Source of the DNA: UBA6244 sp963676875 | GTDB taxonomy: Bacteria > Bacteroidota > Bacteroidia > Bacteroidales > F082 | Assembly: GCA_963676875.1 (NCBI GenBank) | Contig: OY781436.1 | Coordinates: forward strand, 372,001 to 436,000 | Direction: 5' to 3' | DNA length: 64,000 nucleotides | Shown: positions 28,156 through 38,252 of the stretch, in pieces | Numbering within the stretch: the stretch's first letter is position 1 | Layout of the letters: each line of letters begins with the position of its first letter | The notes under the pieces: generated by a model | The model's database searches: none | What the model saw: the letters and a program-made list of their open reading frames with translations, nothing else | Told to the model about the DNA's origin: nothing | Position numbers and translations under genes: made by a program

Positions 28156-30951
28156 ATGAATGAGATAGAAGAACCCAGAGAAGATGAAAACGCCAACCAA
28201 TCCTATAAGGAAGAGGGGCATCGTACGACACACTTGAAAGGGATGTACGAAAACTGGTTTCTGGACTATGCATCCTATGTGATTCTTGAACGCGCCGTTC
28301 CGGAAATCGACGACGGCCTGAAACCCGTTCAGCGGCGTATTCTACATGCCATGAACCGTTTGGATGATGGACGATACAACAAAGTGGCCAACATCATCGG
28401 TCATACCATGCAGTTTCACCCCCACGGCGATGCATCTATCGGTGATGCACTAGTGCAATTGGGTCAGAAAGAGCTACTTATCGACATGCAGGGGAACTGG
28501 GGAAACACGCTTACCGGAGATTCGGCAGCAGCTCCCAGATATATTGAAGCACGGCTTTCCAAATTTGCCAAAGAAGTGGTATTCAACCCCAAAACCACCC
28601 ACTGGAAACCCTCCTACGATGGACGAAATAAAGAACCCTATTCACTGCCGGTAAAGTTTCCTCTATTGCTTGCACAAGGTGTTGAAGGAATTGCCGTTGG
28701 GCTGGCCTCAAAAATTTTACCTCACAACTTTAACGAACTTATAGATGCCTCCATCGCCTATCTGCAAGAAAAAGACTTTGAGATTTTACCTGATTTTCTT
28801 ACCGGTGGCATGGCCGATTTTTCCAAATACAACGAAGGGCTCCGGGGCGGAAAAGTACGTGTAAGAGCAAAAATTAGTCAAGCCGACAAAAAAACGCTGG
28901 TAATTAGCGAAATACCCTTCTCCACCAACACTACTTCCCTCATCGATTCCATTATTTCGGCCAACGACAAAGGCAAAATAAAGATTCGAAAAATTGACGA
29001 TAATACGGCTGAAAACGTGGAAATCATGATTCATTTGGCCAGTAATGTTTCGCCTGATCAAACCATTGATGCCCTATATGCATTTACCAATTGTGAAATA
29101 TCCATTTCGCCTAATAATTGCGTTATTGAAAATGGCAAACCCATATTCGTAAGTGTAAAAGATATCCTTCGCAGCAATACGGATCATACCGTACGGTTGT
29201 TGAAAATGGAACTGGAAATACGGCTCAATGAACTGGAAGACCAATGGCATAATGCGTCGTTAGAGAAGATTTTTATTGAAAACCGACTTTATCTGGATAT
29301 TGAAGACTGCGAAACATGGGAGAGTGTACTTACTACCATCGACAAAGGACTTGAACCATGGAAAAGCAAACTCAGACGTCCGGTTATTGAAGATGATTTA
29401 ATCAGGCTGACAGAAATAAAAATCAAGCGAATTTCCAAATACAATGGCTTTAAGGCAGAAGAGCAAATTCTGAACCTTGAAAGTGAAATGGAAGAGGTGA
29501 AAAATCACCTGGAACACCTGATCGATTTTGCCATCAACTATTTCAAGCAAATAAAAAAGAAATACGGCAAGGGTCGCGAAAGAAAAACGGAAATCAGAAA
29601 TTTCGACACCATCAACGCCAGCAATGTAGCTGTAGCCAACGAAAAACTATATGTAGATCGCGAAGGGGGATTTGTGGGTACCTCATTGAAAAAAGATGAA
29701 TTTGTTACCGACTGTTCCGACATCGACGACATGATTGTTTTCCGTGATAACGGAACTTTTATTGTTTGTAAGGTAGCACCAAAAGTATTTGTGGGACAGG
29801 GGATTATCCATGTGGATGTTTTTAAGAAAAACGACGACCGAACCATCTACAATATGGTGTACCGCGATGGAAAACTGGGGAAATACTACGTGAAACGATT
29901 TGCTGTATTGGGGGTCACACGTGATAAAGAATACGACCTGACCACCGGAAAGGAAGGCTCGAAAGTGATTTATTTTACAGCCAACCCCAATGGTGAAGCC
30001 GAAATTGTAAAAGTTTCGTTGCGCCCGCGGGCTAAACTTAAAAAACTTCATTTCGACTTCGATTTCAGCGAACTGACCATTAAGGGCCGTGGGTCGCGTG
30101 GAAATATACTCACAAAAAATGCCGTTAAATCGATCACCCAACGAGAAGAGGGCGTTTCAACATTGGGAGCACTCAACATCTGGTATGATGATACCGTCAG
30201 GCGATTGAACAGCGACGAACGGGGTGTTTTTGTTGGTGACTTTACGGGTGATGATAAAATATTGGTGATACTTTCAACAGGCGAGTTTAAATTAACCGGT
30301 TACGACCTTAACACCCATTTCGACGACGAAATGGTTTCCATATCCAAGTACGATCCGGAAACAATCATCACCACAGTGTACTACGATGGTGAACAAGGAA
30401 AATACTACGTGAAACGTTTTCAGGTGCCCGAAAATAGTGCTGTGAATAAAAACTATCTGTTTATTAGCGATGGAAAAGGCTCAAAATTAACTAAATTCTC
30501 CCTTGATTTCCTCCCGCGTTTATCCTTTGAGGTGAAAAAAGAAAACAGCGATACCTTTGAAGGCGAAGTCGTGTTGCTGGCAGAGTTTATCAGCGTGAAA
30601 AGCTTCAAGGCCAAGGGAAAACGACTTTCAAACGACAAACTGAAATCCATCAAGCTCATCGATCCGTTGCCTTACACGCCACCGGAGAAGGGGGGTGAAG
30701 ACGACGAAGAAAATAATGCTACAGATAGCCCTGAAACAGAAGTGGAGGACGAGGAATCAGAAGAAAAGGAAACCATCGAAAAAGCTGAACCCAACCAAAA
30801 AGCAATTGGAGTAGAGTTAGAAATACCCGAGGTAAAAGAGGCAAAACCGAAAGAAACACCTCCACCACCATCGGCGACCAAATCCAAACCACCATTGCCG
30901 GGAAAGAAAAAACCCGATGACCAACCACCACAATTGGAATTGGAATTTTGA
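28156..30951 (+). CDS. parC: DNA gyrase/topoisomerase IV subunit A (ParC-like)
   Basis: A 931-aa type IIA topoisomerase A subunit. It has DYASYVILERAVPEIDDGLK at the N-terminus, the DNA-gate motif HPHGDASIGDA and the active-site tyrosine in AAAPRYIEARLSKF (Tyr129). The C-terminal beta-pinwheel has degenerate blades (for example IKGRGSRGNILTKNAVKSI), and I see no intact GyrA box (QRRGGKG), which favours topoisomerase IV over gyrase. The last ~90 residues are a low-complexity acidic and Pro/Lys-rich tail. The partner B subunit is not in the window. Confidence 0.88.
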   Translation: MNEIEEPREDENANQSYKEEGHRTTHLKGMYENWFLDYASYVILERAVPEIDDGLKPVQRRILHAMNRLDDGRYNKVANIIGHTMQFHPHGDASIGDALVQLGQKELLIDMQGNWGNTLTGDSAAAPRYIEARLSKFAKEVVFNPKTTHWKPSYDGRNKEPYSLPVKFPLLLAQGVEGIAVGLASKILPHNFNELIDASIAYLQEKDFEILPDFLTGGMADFSKYNEGLRGGKVRVRAKISQADKKTLVISEIPFSTNTTSLIDSIISANDKGKIKIRKIDDNTAENVEIMIHLASNVSPDQTIDALYAFTNCEISISPNNCVIENGKPIFVSVKDILRSNTDHTVRLLKMELEIRLNELEDQWHNASLEKIFIENRLYLDIEDCETWESVLTTIDKGLEPWKSKLRRPVIEDDLIRLTEIKIKRISKYNGFKAEEQILNLESEMEEVKNHLEHLIDFAINYFKQIKKKYGKGRERKTEIRNFDTINASNVAVANEKLYVDREGGFVGTSLKKDEFVTDCSDIDDMIVFRDNGTFIVCKVAPKVFVGQGIIHVDVFKKNDDRTIYNMVYRDGKLGKYYVKRFAVLGVTRDKEYDLTTGKEGSKVIYFTANPNGEAEIVKVSLRPRAKLKKLHFDFDFSELTIKGRGSRGNILTKNAVKSITQREEGVSTLGALNIWYDDTVRRLNSDERGVFVGDFTGDDKILVILSTGEFKLTGYDLNTHFDDEMVSISKYDPETIITTVYYDGEQGKYYVKRFQVPENSAVNKNYLFISDGKGSKLTKFSLDFLPRLSFEVKKENSDTFEGEVVLLAEFISVKSFKAKGKRLSNDKLKSIKLIDPLPYTPPEKGGEDDEENNATDSPETEVEDEESEEKETIEKAEPNQKAIGVELEIPEVKEAKPKETPPPPSATKSKPPLPGKKKPDDQPPQLELEF

Positions 30952-31106
30952 TGATTGCTTTGGAAGGCCACCATGCCCGAAAAATAATATTGCGCTCCTC
31001 CGTGGCTGACTTGTTTTTCTGCCATTGTCTGTTATGATTATGCTGCGCTGCAGTGCATTTTAATTTTCCTGTTTTACATCAAAACACCTGACATTCATTG
31101 CATATA

Positions 31107-31222
31107 ATACCATATATAAATTGAAGTTAGCACTACGCTGTTTATGTATAATGCCGACATAGAATTGAAGAGGTTTAAGGAGCGAAGCGAACTTAAGGCT
31201 CATTTCAATTCATAATCGGTAT
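31107..31222 (-). mobile_element. ~117-bp inverted-repeat element, copy B (inverse orientation)
   Basis: The reverse complement of this stretch matches the other four copies, with centre GCTCCTTAAACCTC in place of GCTCCTGAAACCTC. It is the only copy in the minus orientation. It lies between parC and the next secreted-protein gene. The rest of the 396-bp spacer shows no gene or clear terminator. Confidence 0.85.
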
Positions 31223-31347
31223 AAAAAGTGTGTTGTAAGTTCCCCACCCGCCGCGTTGAGAAAAACCCGCCGATCGGAAAAATAATCTGCTTTATTTCAA
31301 ACCAAATTTAAAATTCCTAACTTTGTCACCTAACTACTTGACTTAAG

Positions 31348-32415
31348 ATGATGAAGCCTGCTAAAAAAACACTTCGAACCCGGAACATCCAAATGGTTCT
31401 CATCTGGTTTTGTTTGGTTGTACTACCACCGCTAAACATGCAAGGAGCCACCATAGTTACCGATACCATTCCACCACCGCCGCCCGATTTTCCCGCAGCC
31501 ATTTCGGGACTTGACGAGCTATGCCAGGGCACAACAGCCCAATATTTCGCCGACATTCCCATCGACTGCCAAACACAATGGCTGGTGGACGGTGTTGTAC
31601 AAACATCAGCTTCCGACACACTTGAAATGCAATGGACTACTCCCGGAATCCATATGCTGGAACTGGAAGCTGTGTGCGACACATTGACCACCTCACTCGA
31701 CACCCTTCAGGTAACTGTGATCCCCATACCGCAACAACCCTCACCTATCATGGGCAACTCCGAAGTATGTTTGTTTGCCCCGGAAGTGTACACCACCCAA
31801 ATAGGTGATGGAGAAACCTGTCAGTGGTTCGTAGACGGAGAATTGCAGTCCACCATGACCAACGTTATCTCCTATGTTTGGAACACCACAGGTAACCATC
31901 TGATTGAAGTGCTTGCCACCAATACCTGCGGCACAAGCGGAGCCACTACCCTGCCGGTGGATGTGTACGAAATGCCGCTGGTAGAATTAGGTAATGACAC
32001 CACCATCCTCGAAGGACAAGTGCTGGTGTTGGACGCCGGCAATCCCGGATGCAACTACCTTTGGTCAACGGGAGCGACCACCCAAACCATTACGATAACC
32101 CAGTCGGGTTGGTACGAAGTACACGTGAGTAACGGTTGTGGGGAAACATCTGATGGGATACAAGTGCAAGTAGTTGTTGGAGAAGAGGAAAACATGGTAC
32201 AAAACGGCATGGTTGTCAAAGTATCGGGCAGACGTTGTGAGATTAGCGTTGACCGAGATGCCATAAAGCTTGTACGGGTTTTTGATGGTTCAGGCATTCT
32301 GATTACTGAAACGAGCAGCCAAGAAGTGACACTTCCTCATGCGGGTGTTTTTATTCTACGACTCACGACTATTGATGGCAGGGTTTTTTCGCGAAAGCTG
32401 GCAATTACTGAGTAG
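31348..32415 (+). CDS. Secreted Ig/PKD-like protein with probable T9SS C-terminal domain
   Basis: A 355-aa exported protein. The N-terminus is basic then hydrophobic (IQMVLIWFCLVVLPPLNMQG), a signal peptide. Two Ig- or PKD-like domains follow, each with a Cys pair (LCQGTTAQYF ... and VCLFAPEVYTTQ ... CQWFVDGEL). A third has the pattern LDAGNPGCNYLWSTGATTQT, common in gliding and adhesin proteins of Bacteroidota. The C-terminal ~75 residues (KLVRVFDGSGILITET ... GVFILRLTTIDGRVFSRKL) fit a T9SS type A sorting domain. Function unknown; probably cell-surface. MKPA at 31351 is an alternative start. Confidence 0.78.
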   Translation: MMKPAKKTLRTRNIQMVLIWFCLVVLPPLNMQGATIVTDTIPPPPPDFPAAISGLDELCQGTTAQYFADIPIDCQTQWLVDGVVQTSASDTLEMQWTTPGIHMLELEAVCDTLTTSLDTLQVTVIPIPQQPSPIMGNSEVCLFAPEVYTTQIGDGETCQWFVDGELQSTMTNVISYVWNTTGNHLIEVLATNTCGTSGATTLPVDVYEMPLVELGNDTTILEGQVLVLDAGNPGCNYLWSTGATTQTITITQSGWYEVHVSNGCGETSDGIQVQVVVGEEENMVQNGMVVKVSGRRCEISVDRDAIKLVRVFDGSGILITETSSQEVTLPHAGVFILRLTTIDGRVFSRKLAITE

Positions 32416-32436
32416 TCGGCACGAAAAAATTAGCTA

Positions 32437-33354
32437 TCAATCCTCCTGAAACAAAGGCAACGATTTCACAAACAAGACCTTATCCTTCCAGTACATATCG
32501 AAGCTCGAATGATTACCATCGATGCTTACACCACCTGATACACAATGTATTACCTTGACTTCCTCATTGTCAACCGAAAAAATAATACCTGCATGTTGGG
32601 TGTGGTACTTACTGCCTGATCCGGAACCAAAAAACACCAGATCACCGACTTTGGCCTCCTCCAAAGGTTTGTTGGCACCATCTGCTTTACTTTGCAGATG
32701 GGCGTTGTGGGGCAATTCCACTCCCAAATGCTCGAAAGCGTACTTGGTAAACCCCGAACAATCGAAACCCGTTTCAGGTTTTTCACCGGCATATTTGTAG
32801 CGGGTACCTTCCAACCGTTGTGCGAAGCTGACGAGCTCGTACCGGAGCGAATCGGATTTGGACTGAAAAAGGTGCGCTAAATGTTGAATAACAGACTCAT
32901 TGGCAGGGTAATAGTCGTGATAAATGTCTAATGTATCACGGTAGGTACGCACGTAAAATGACAATGCTTTTTTGTTTGTCGGTGAAATTTGGGCAGTGTC
33001 GTGGTTTGTCAACACATAGTTTTTCATGGAATGACGCACCTGGTTTTTAAAGTCCATATAGGTTTCAGACAACCGATCGGCATAACGAACGGCGTTGGTC
33101 AAATGCGCATAAGCCGCGCGTCCGGAAAGGGAATCCTGCTGGTATTCCCGCCAATGTACTTTGGCGATATAATAGCCCGGCACCTCCGATTGGGGATACT
33201 TTCGCTGAAAACGGGCAGCCTTGTTGAGGCATTTTTCATAACGACCATTTTGAAACAACTTAGCCAACCGCTGCTCCATCCTGTCATGGTTTTGAGCAAG
33301 GGCAGCCTGGGTAAAAACCAGTAGTATAACAAGTAGGGGAATAGTTGAGCGCAT
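32437..33354 (-). CDS. NlpC/P60 family cell-wall peptidase
   Basis: A 305-aa secreted peptidase. It has a signal peptide (MRSTIPLLVILLVFTQAALAQ), an N-terminal helical region of about 150 residues with TPR-like character, then a C40 domain with catalytic Cys199 (TGFDCSGFTKYAF), His254 (HTQHAGIIF) and a third polar residue, His270 (VKVIHCVSGG). Such enzymes cleave peptide stems of peptidoglycan. It is 100 bp downstream of the three-gene envelope cluster on the same strand, so it could be its last gene. It converges with the T9SS cargo gene. Confidence 0.88.
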   Translation of the reverse strand: MRSTIPLLVILLVFTQAALAQNHDRMEQRLAKLFQNGRYEKCLNKAARFQRKYPQSEVPGYYIAKVHWREYQQDSLSGRAAYAHLTNAVRYADRLSETYMDFKNQVRHSMKNYVLTNHDTAQISPTNKKALSFYVRTYRDTLDIYHDYYPANESVIQHLAHLFQSKSDSLRYELVSFAQRLEGTRYKYAGEKPETGFDCSGFTKYAFEHLGVELPHNAHLQSKADGANKPLEEAKVGDLVFFGSGSGSKYHTQHAGIIFSVDNEEVKVIHCVSGGVSIDGNHSSFDMYWKDKVLFVKSLPLFQED

Positions 33355-33454
33355 GGCAAATAAACGGAAGCAAAGCAGGTTTATTTTCCTGACCGCCCCG
33401 GTAGTTTAAAAATAAATCTTGCCGACTGCCCCGCTTCAAGGGTGATTCAATATC

Positions 33455-34891
33455 TCACTCAAGCATTTTCGGAATAATTTCAAAAAATGACCTATAATCA
33501 GAACTGGTAAAGTATTGTGAATTACCATTTCCGATATCCTCACTAAAGGCTTTGTAAATACTTTTAAAAGTGGCTTCCGGCATCCGGTAAGAGGTATTGA
33601 GTTCACGCAAGGAGGTTAACAGATTCGACTCGTTATAATATTTTCCAAATTGCATCAAACCATAATGACTCGATGAAGTTTTGGGAACAAAATACAAATA
33701 AGTACCCTTGTATTCAGTGCTGTTCGATACGTATTCGCCTTTGAGCTTATCCTTCATCACATAGGTAATCTTCTTTTGGGGATATACCATCTTCATGTTT
33801 CGGGCCGGTTTTATTTTAAGTTCAAGACCCAAAGGTGAATTGATATCGGGAGAAGGCTTGTTGCCCACACCTGAACTTTTTAGGGTTTGCCTTAAGTTTT
33901 CGTCCTTTACTAAATCATAATCTACCGTTTTAACGATGTAACCGGTTTCGATGAGTGGGTTGTAGATATCTTTTGAAAAGGAAGTGCTTAGCTTGATATC
34001 ACAATGCAACGTGTTGAAATAGTAGTAGTAATAAAGTGTTTTTTCGAACTCTACGTATTGTTCACCTGAAGTCCACATAAGTTCATCACCAAAACCACCC
34101 AGAAATACATTGGAATAGTGAATACCTTTTTTAAAGTGAGTCTCACGTTTCCCGTAATCGGTTTTTATCTTCATATGAATAACCGCGTCACCATGATTGG
34201 CATCATACCCATTAAAACTAACCGACTCTTTATTAAGCTTTTCGGCCACCCCCAGACTGGGAATGGTGTAGATGATATACTCATTTCCATAAAAAATCAA
34301 CACCACCTTTTCGGAAGTGCTGGAGGTAAGCGACTGTCGATCGGTAACCAGATATGGACGGCCTTCTTCAAGTTCGTTGAAGAGCGCAATTTCGCTGGAA
34401 ATCTGAGGATAAAGCGAAGTGGCCAGATTGTTTTTCTTGATTTCCAACTGCTGAGCGGCCATCTTTCTTTCTTCTTCACGTTTCAGCCTAGCCAACTCTT
34501 CCTGACGTGCCTGTTCCTTTCGCTGCCGCTCCGCTTCCATGGCTTTTTCATATTCATCGTCTACCGTGATAATTACGGAGGAGAGTTTCTTAAGTATATC
34601 AGCCTTTGGATTGAAAGCGTAGCACTTATCGAGTGTTTTTTTGGCCATGATCCAATCCTTCTTTCCCGCGTAACATTGGGCACGCAAGGCTTCGATGGTG
34701 GCATTGCTTCCGCCTCCGGCTTCAACGGATTTTTCAAGCTGATTCAAGGCTTCATCGTAGTTTGACGACTCAAATAATTCTTCAGCTGCATAATAATACG
34801 CGATGGATTTGGCCTGATTGTTCTGCCCAAAAGCTGATATGGCAGTCATGACAATCAATGTAGCTGTAAAAAGTATATTTCTCATATTCAA
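33455..34891 (-). CDS. Secreted protein with N-terminal TPR-like repeats, unknown
   Basis: A 478-aa protein with a signal peptide (RNILFTATLIVMTAISAFGQ) and helical repeats at about 25-110 (YYAAEELFESSNYDEALNQL, AQCYAGKKDWIMAKKTL). Next comes a charged coiled coil (AERQRKEQARQEELARLKRE). The C-terminal ~300 residues are beta-rich with many Tyr (FEKTLYYYYYFNT) and match nothing I know. Its start is one base after the stop of the next upstream gene (34893), so the two are almost certainly co-translated. Confidence 0.7.
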   Translation of the reverse strand: MNMRNILFTATLIVMTAISAFGQNNQAKSIAYYYAAEELFESSNYDEALNQLEKSVEAGGGSNATIEALRAQCYAGKKDWIMAKKTLDKCYAFNPKADILKKLSSVIITVDDEYEKAMEAERQRKEQARQEELARLKREEERKMAAQQLEIKKNNLATSLYPQISSEIALFNELEEGRPYLVTDRQSLTSSTSEKVVLIFYGNEYIIYTIPSLGVAEKLNKESVSFNGYDANHGDAVIHMKIKTDYGKRETHFKKGIHYSNVFLGGFGDELMWTSGEQYVEFEKTLYYYYYFNTLHCDIKLSTSFSKDIYNPLIETGYIVKTVDYDLVKDENLRQTLKSSGVGNKPSPDINSPLGLELKIKPARNMKMVYPQKKITYVMKDKLKGEYVSNSTEYKGTYLYFVPKTSSSHYGLMQFGKYYNESNLLTSLRELNTSYRMPEATFKSIYKAFSEDIGNGNSQYFTSSDYRSFFEIIPKMLE

Positions 34892-34892
34892 T

Positions 34893-36341
34893 CTAGTATC
34901 TATAAAAATTTTCGGTGATTTTGTATCCTCTTGATTTATATTGCGCCTTCATTTCATCCACTTTATCGTGGACTCGGCCTCCGCATTTTTTATCTTTTGC
35001 TTTAATTTTTCTTTTTATGGCATCAACATCCGTATCGCTGCCATCATTTCTCAACAACAACAATCCATTCCAGTATTCATATCTGCCTGTAATAGAGGCT
35101 GTTTTTATGGGATCGATCAGCCAGTTTCCATTCGAATCCAGATAACCTTCCTCATAAAGATCAATATGAACACTGCCATCCTTATCGCAGGAAACTTCAA
35201 TTTCGCGACTGGAAATATATTTGATCACTTTGGCAATACCCTCTCTGGGTTTATAGTCGAGAATTCGGTACTCAACAAATGGAAAAATGGTTTTCCCTGT
35301 TTTTGAGTTCACCACACCAAACTTTCCATTCTCCTGTTTTATCTCAAAATTACTGTTGTCGGGTTCTGTGGAGGTAACTCCAGACCAAGGGTCATCGACA
35401 TTTTTTTCAGACTCCACATCCTCCCATGAATTACCATCTGTTTCCGACTTACCCACACTGCTCCATGGATCGCTATTGCCATTGTCTTCAGTACTTTCGA
35501 AATCATTGCCGGCATTGGCTTCGGCCTCATCGAGGCTTTCCCACATGCTTTCACTTTGTCCGGGTGCTTCGGCTTGGCTTTCCTTTTCTTTTTTTTCACG
35601 CTTATTATACGCTTCGGCAATGGCGTCAATTTCTCGGGTGGGCACTTCCAACTTGGTGACTTCCAAGCCATAAAAGGTCATTTGGTTGGCATATTTAAAC
35701 GTGTTGAAAGCTGTTTTATTCGACTTGGTTGAACAATCTCTCCATTGAATAAAGCTAAGCCAATCCTTTGGACTTCCCGGTACGATATCGTTGCCCGTGG
35801 CACCTTCTTTGGTGATTAGAAAATGCGCCCTTGAATTGATTTCGCGGTACCCGGAGGCACCTTCGTTGGCACCCCAGGTGGCATTTTTGGTCACTTGCAT
35901 GTTGTTGACAAACTTTTTTCCACAAACATCCAGGTCTTTAACCGATACATATTGGGGGGCAAGCTGTGTGGACACATAATACTTGAGCTCAACGGTACCG
36001 GGTCGCAGGCTAAGGTATCTTTTCAGCAAGTCGGGATACTTGGCCAGGGTACTTTCGTCGAGACGGGTATAATCGCTGGCCATGACCGAACTACCCCGTT
36101 TCCAGCGAAAAAGGTATTTTTCAACGGGTTCGCCCAACAACGTCCACAACTCGATATTAAGGTGAATTTCCTTGACCAACCCCGTGCGGTCGAGTGCACT
36201 GATGCTGAACTCACTGGCATCAATGCGTCCGCTGATAAACCTGCCGTCTTTTTTATCCACTGTTTTAGAAAAGTTGGACTGGGACGAAGCAGAAAACACC
36301 ATGCTCAATATAGGTAGCAGAATTAAAATTAATCGTTTCAT
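34893..36341 (-). CDS. Secreted protein with a WG-like repeat, unknown
   Basis: A 482-aa exported protein (signal MKRLILILLPILSMVFSASS). The N-terminal half is beta-rich and unrecognised. A low-complexity linker rich in Glu, Ser, Asp and Trp (for example DPWSSVGKSETDGNSWEDV) occupies about residues 265-330. After it, FEIKQENGKFGVVNSKTGKT with IFPFVEYRILDY fits one WG/KWG-type repeat. It sits 44 bp after the lipoprotein gene 36386-38017 and one base before the TPR-like gene. Function unknown. Confidence 0.68.
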   Translation of the reverse strand: MKRLILILLPILSMVFSASSQSNFSKTVDKKDGRFISGRIDASEFSISALDRTGLVKEIHLNIELWTLLGEPVEKYLFRWKRGSSVMASDYTRLDESTLAKYPDLLKRYLSLRPGTVELKYYVSTQLAPQYVSVKDLDVCGKKFVNNMQVTKNATWGANEGASGYREINSRAHFLITKEGATGNDIVPGSPKDWLSFIQWRDCSTKSNKTAFNTFKYANQMTFYGLEVTKLEVPTREIDAIAEAYNKREKKEKESQAEAPGQSESMWESLDEAEANAGNDFESTEDNGNSDPWSSVGKSETDGNSWEDVESEKNVDDPWSGVTSTEPDNSNFEIKQENGKFGVVNSKTGKTIFPFVEYRILDYKPREGIAKVIKYISSREIEVSCDKDGSVHIDLYEEGYLDSNGNWLIDPIKTASITGRYEYWNGLLLLRNDGSDTDVDAIKRKIKAKDKKCGGRVHDKVDEMKAQYKSRGYKITENFYRY

Positions 36342-36385
36342 GGTTTTGGAACGGATTGAGAAATTTGTTGACTATCTTTTTAATC

Positions 36386-38017
36386 CTATTGCTTTACGTA
36401 AACAGTTTCATTGTGATACTGAAACGAAGAAACAGGGTAATTGAGCGGAAAATCAATTTCAATGCTGGGAAAACCGTAATGCCAAAAACCAGATTCGGCA
36501 TAGTAATACCTATTTTCCTGTTTTTGAATCCACCAGTTTCCATAGAATTTCTTACCATCCGGCCACGAAGGATCATTGTAAATTGTGTATTCAGAAGTGC
36601 CATCGTCAAGCAATTCACAATATAATACCGAGTTAGGACCATTACCTTGGTAATTTTCCACTCGATAGGTACCAAGAGCAGATTCTTTGTAAATGGAACT
36701 GGAATCAACTTCAATTTTAAGTTTCGCAGACACACTCAATTTTTCCTCGCTAAAATCCGGATTCTTGTAAACGATATCGAAAGTAAAATCCTGATCAGCA
36801 TCAGCGTTTGTGCTAAAAGTGACTTTCACGGTGCCGGCATGCGAAAAATTGCTCAGGGTTACACTGGAATTCGAGATGTTGTCTATGGAAATGTATTCCG
36901 GCGTAACAGCCAAACGATTGGTATTGGTGACGTATCCGTTTTTGTCGTCCAGATTTTCCACCGTACCATTCAGTCCCGGCACCAGACTCGAAACCTGATT
37001 CCAGTAGCCGGTAAACGTGTTGATATTGGCCACCAATTCGAGGGTAACATCTGAACTCTGTTGGTCATTTTTATAAAGCGTTCGGTAGGTGGCATCTATA
37101 CCCAATTGATACGGAACCTCGTTTTCAAACTCCACCACCGATGCACGGAGTTCATTATTCAAATCGAACTCAAACGGCTTATAACTACGGGTGAGCATGG
37201 TACCCGTTTGATCGAACACCAACACAAATTCGGTGGCCAGGGCCAGGGTAGCTGCACCAATCAAAAACGGATTTCCTGAAATCAAGGTTCCGTTAAAAAT
37301 GCCGATGGTAGCTCCGGTGGCAATTACCAAGCCCGTAAAGTAGCGCATGTCTTCGGTTAGTTGCTGATCCCAGGCAACAAAGGCCCGTGAGGTATTCAAA
37401 CTGTCGTTGAATTGCTGCAAATTTATGTGTTCGAAATTGAAAAATCCGGGATTGGCCTTGATAAACTGCGCCACCTCTTGTTTTTGATCGGCTGTGGCCG
37501 AAGCAAAGGATTGTTCAAAGGCAAGTTTTTGGTTTTGCAGCACCTGCATGTGTTCGGCAGGAATCTGCAACTCACCCAGCTGAATCATCTGTTCAACCTC
37601 ACTGAGGATACCTTCCACGTTTTGTTTATAGGCATTGATCAGCTCATCCGGATTGGCAATGGGTTCCAATTCGTTCACCAAAAAATCGAAGGAATAGGTC
37701 ACGTCATCCACCACCAAATCGAGCACCTGACTACCTGATACAAAAGGCATTGTAAACACCAGTTGATTGGAAGCAACACGGGTAAGCGTTATATCCTTTC
37801 CCCCGATGGTAGCCGGATAAGTTTCTTGCTGAAAACTATAGTCGATGGCCGTAATGGTGACCTGTTCAAAAGGAGAAGCATCGGATTTATCCTGATAAAG
37901 ACTCAGGGATTGGGTGGGATCTTCATCCTCATTGAACAAGGTATTGCAGCCCGAGTTGATGATGGAAAGGGAGCCGAAAAGGAAAAAAGCGGCCAATAAA
38001 TTTCTAGCGAATTTCAT
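36386..38017 (-). CDS. Hypothetical lipoprotein
   Basis: A 543-aa protein with a lipobox (LLAAFFLFGSLSIINSGC) followed by acidic residues (NEDEDP). Residues ~40-115 look like an IPT/Ig-like beta domain. A helical stretch (about 120-210) follows, with a hydrophobic segment near 230-270 (ATGATIGIFNGTLISG, AATLALATEFVLVF) and a C-terminal beta-rich part (VTLSNFSHAGTVKVTF). I recognise no enzyme motif. It is first of three closely spaced minus-strand genes, all exported, which suggests a shared envelope function that cannot be named. Confidence 0.68.
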   Translation of the reverse strand: MKFARNLLAAFFLFGSLSIINSGCNTLFNEDEDPTQSLSLYQDKSDASPFEQVTITAIDYSFQQETYPATIGGKDITLTRVASNQLVFTMPFVSGSQVLDLVVDDVTYSFDFLVNELEPIANPDELINAYKQNVEGILSEVEQMIQLGELQIPAEHMQVLQNQKLAFEQSFASATADQKQEVAQFIKANPGFFNFEHINLQQFNDSLNTSRAFVAWDQQLTEDMRYFTGLVIATGATIGIFNGTLISGNPFLIGAATLALATEFVLVFDQTGTMLTRSYKPFEFDLNNELRASVVEFENEVPYQLGIDATYRTLYKNDQQSSDVTLELVANINTFTGYWNQVSSLVPGLNGTVENLDDKNGYVTNTNRLAVTPEYISIDNISNSSVTLSNFSHAGTVKVTFSTNADADQDFTFDIVYKNPDFSEEKLSVSAKLKIEVDSSSIYKESALGTYRVENYQGNGPNSVLYCELLDDGTSEYTIYNDPSWPDGKKFYGNWWIQKQENRYYYAESGFWHYGFPSIEIDFPLNYPVSSFQYHNETVYVKQ

Positions 38018-38252
38018 TTGATTAAATTTTGAACAACTTGGCTTAACCTCTGATTATGTGAAGAAGAGCTCTTGGTTTGCAAATTAACCGGAATTATTCT
38101 AAATAGACAAATTATTTAGAACCTTTCCAAATTGATATTTGTCATATCTAAAAATGAACAACTTAGGCCAATTATTTTGGGACAAAGATCCCATCATTTC
38201 ACAAGATGGTTATCCCCGGAAATACCGAATAAAAAAAATGGCAGAAAACATG

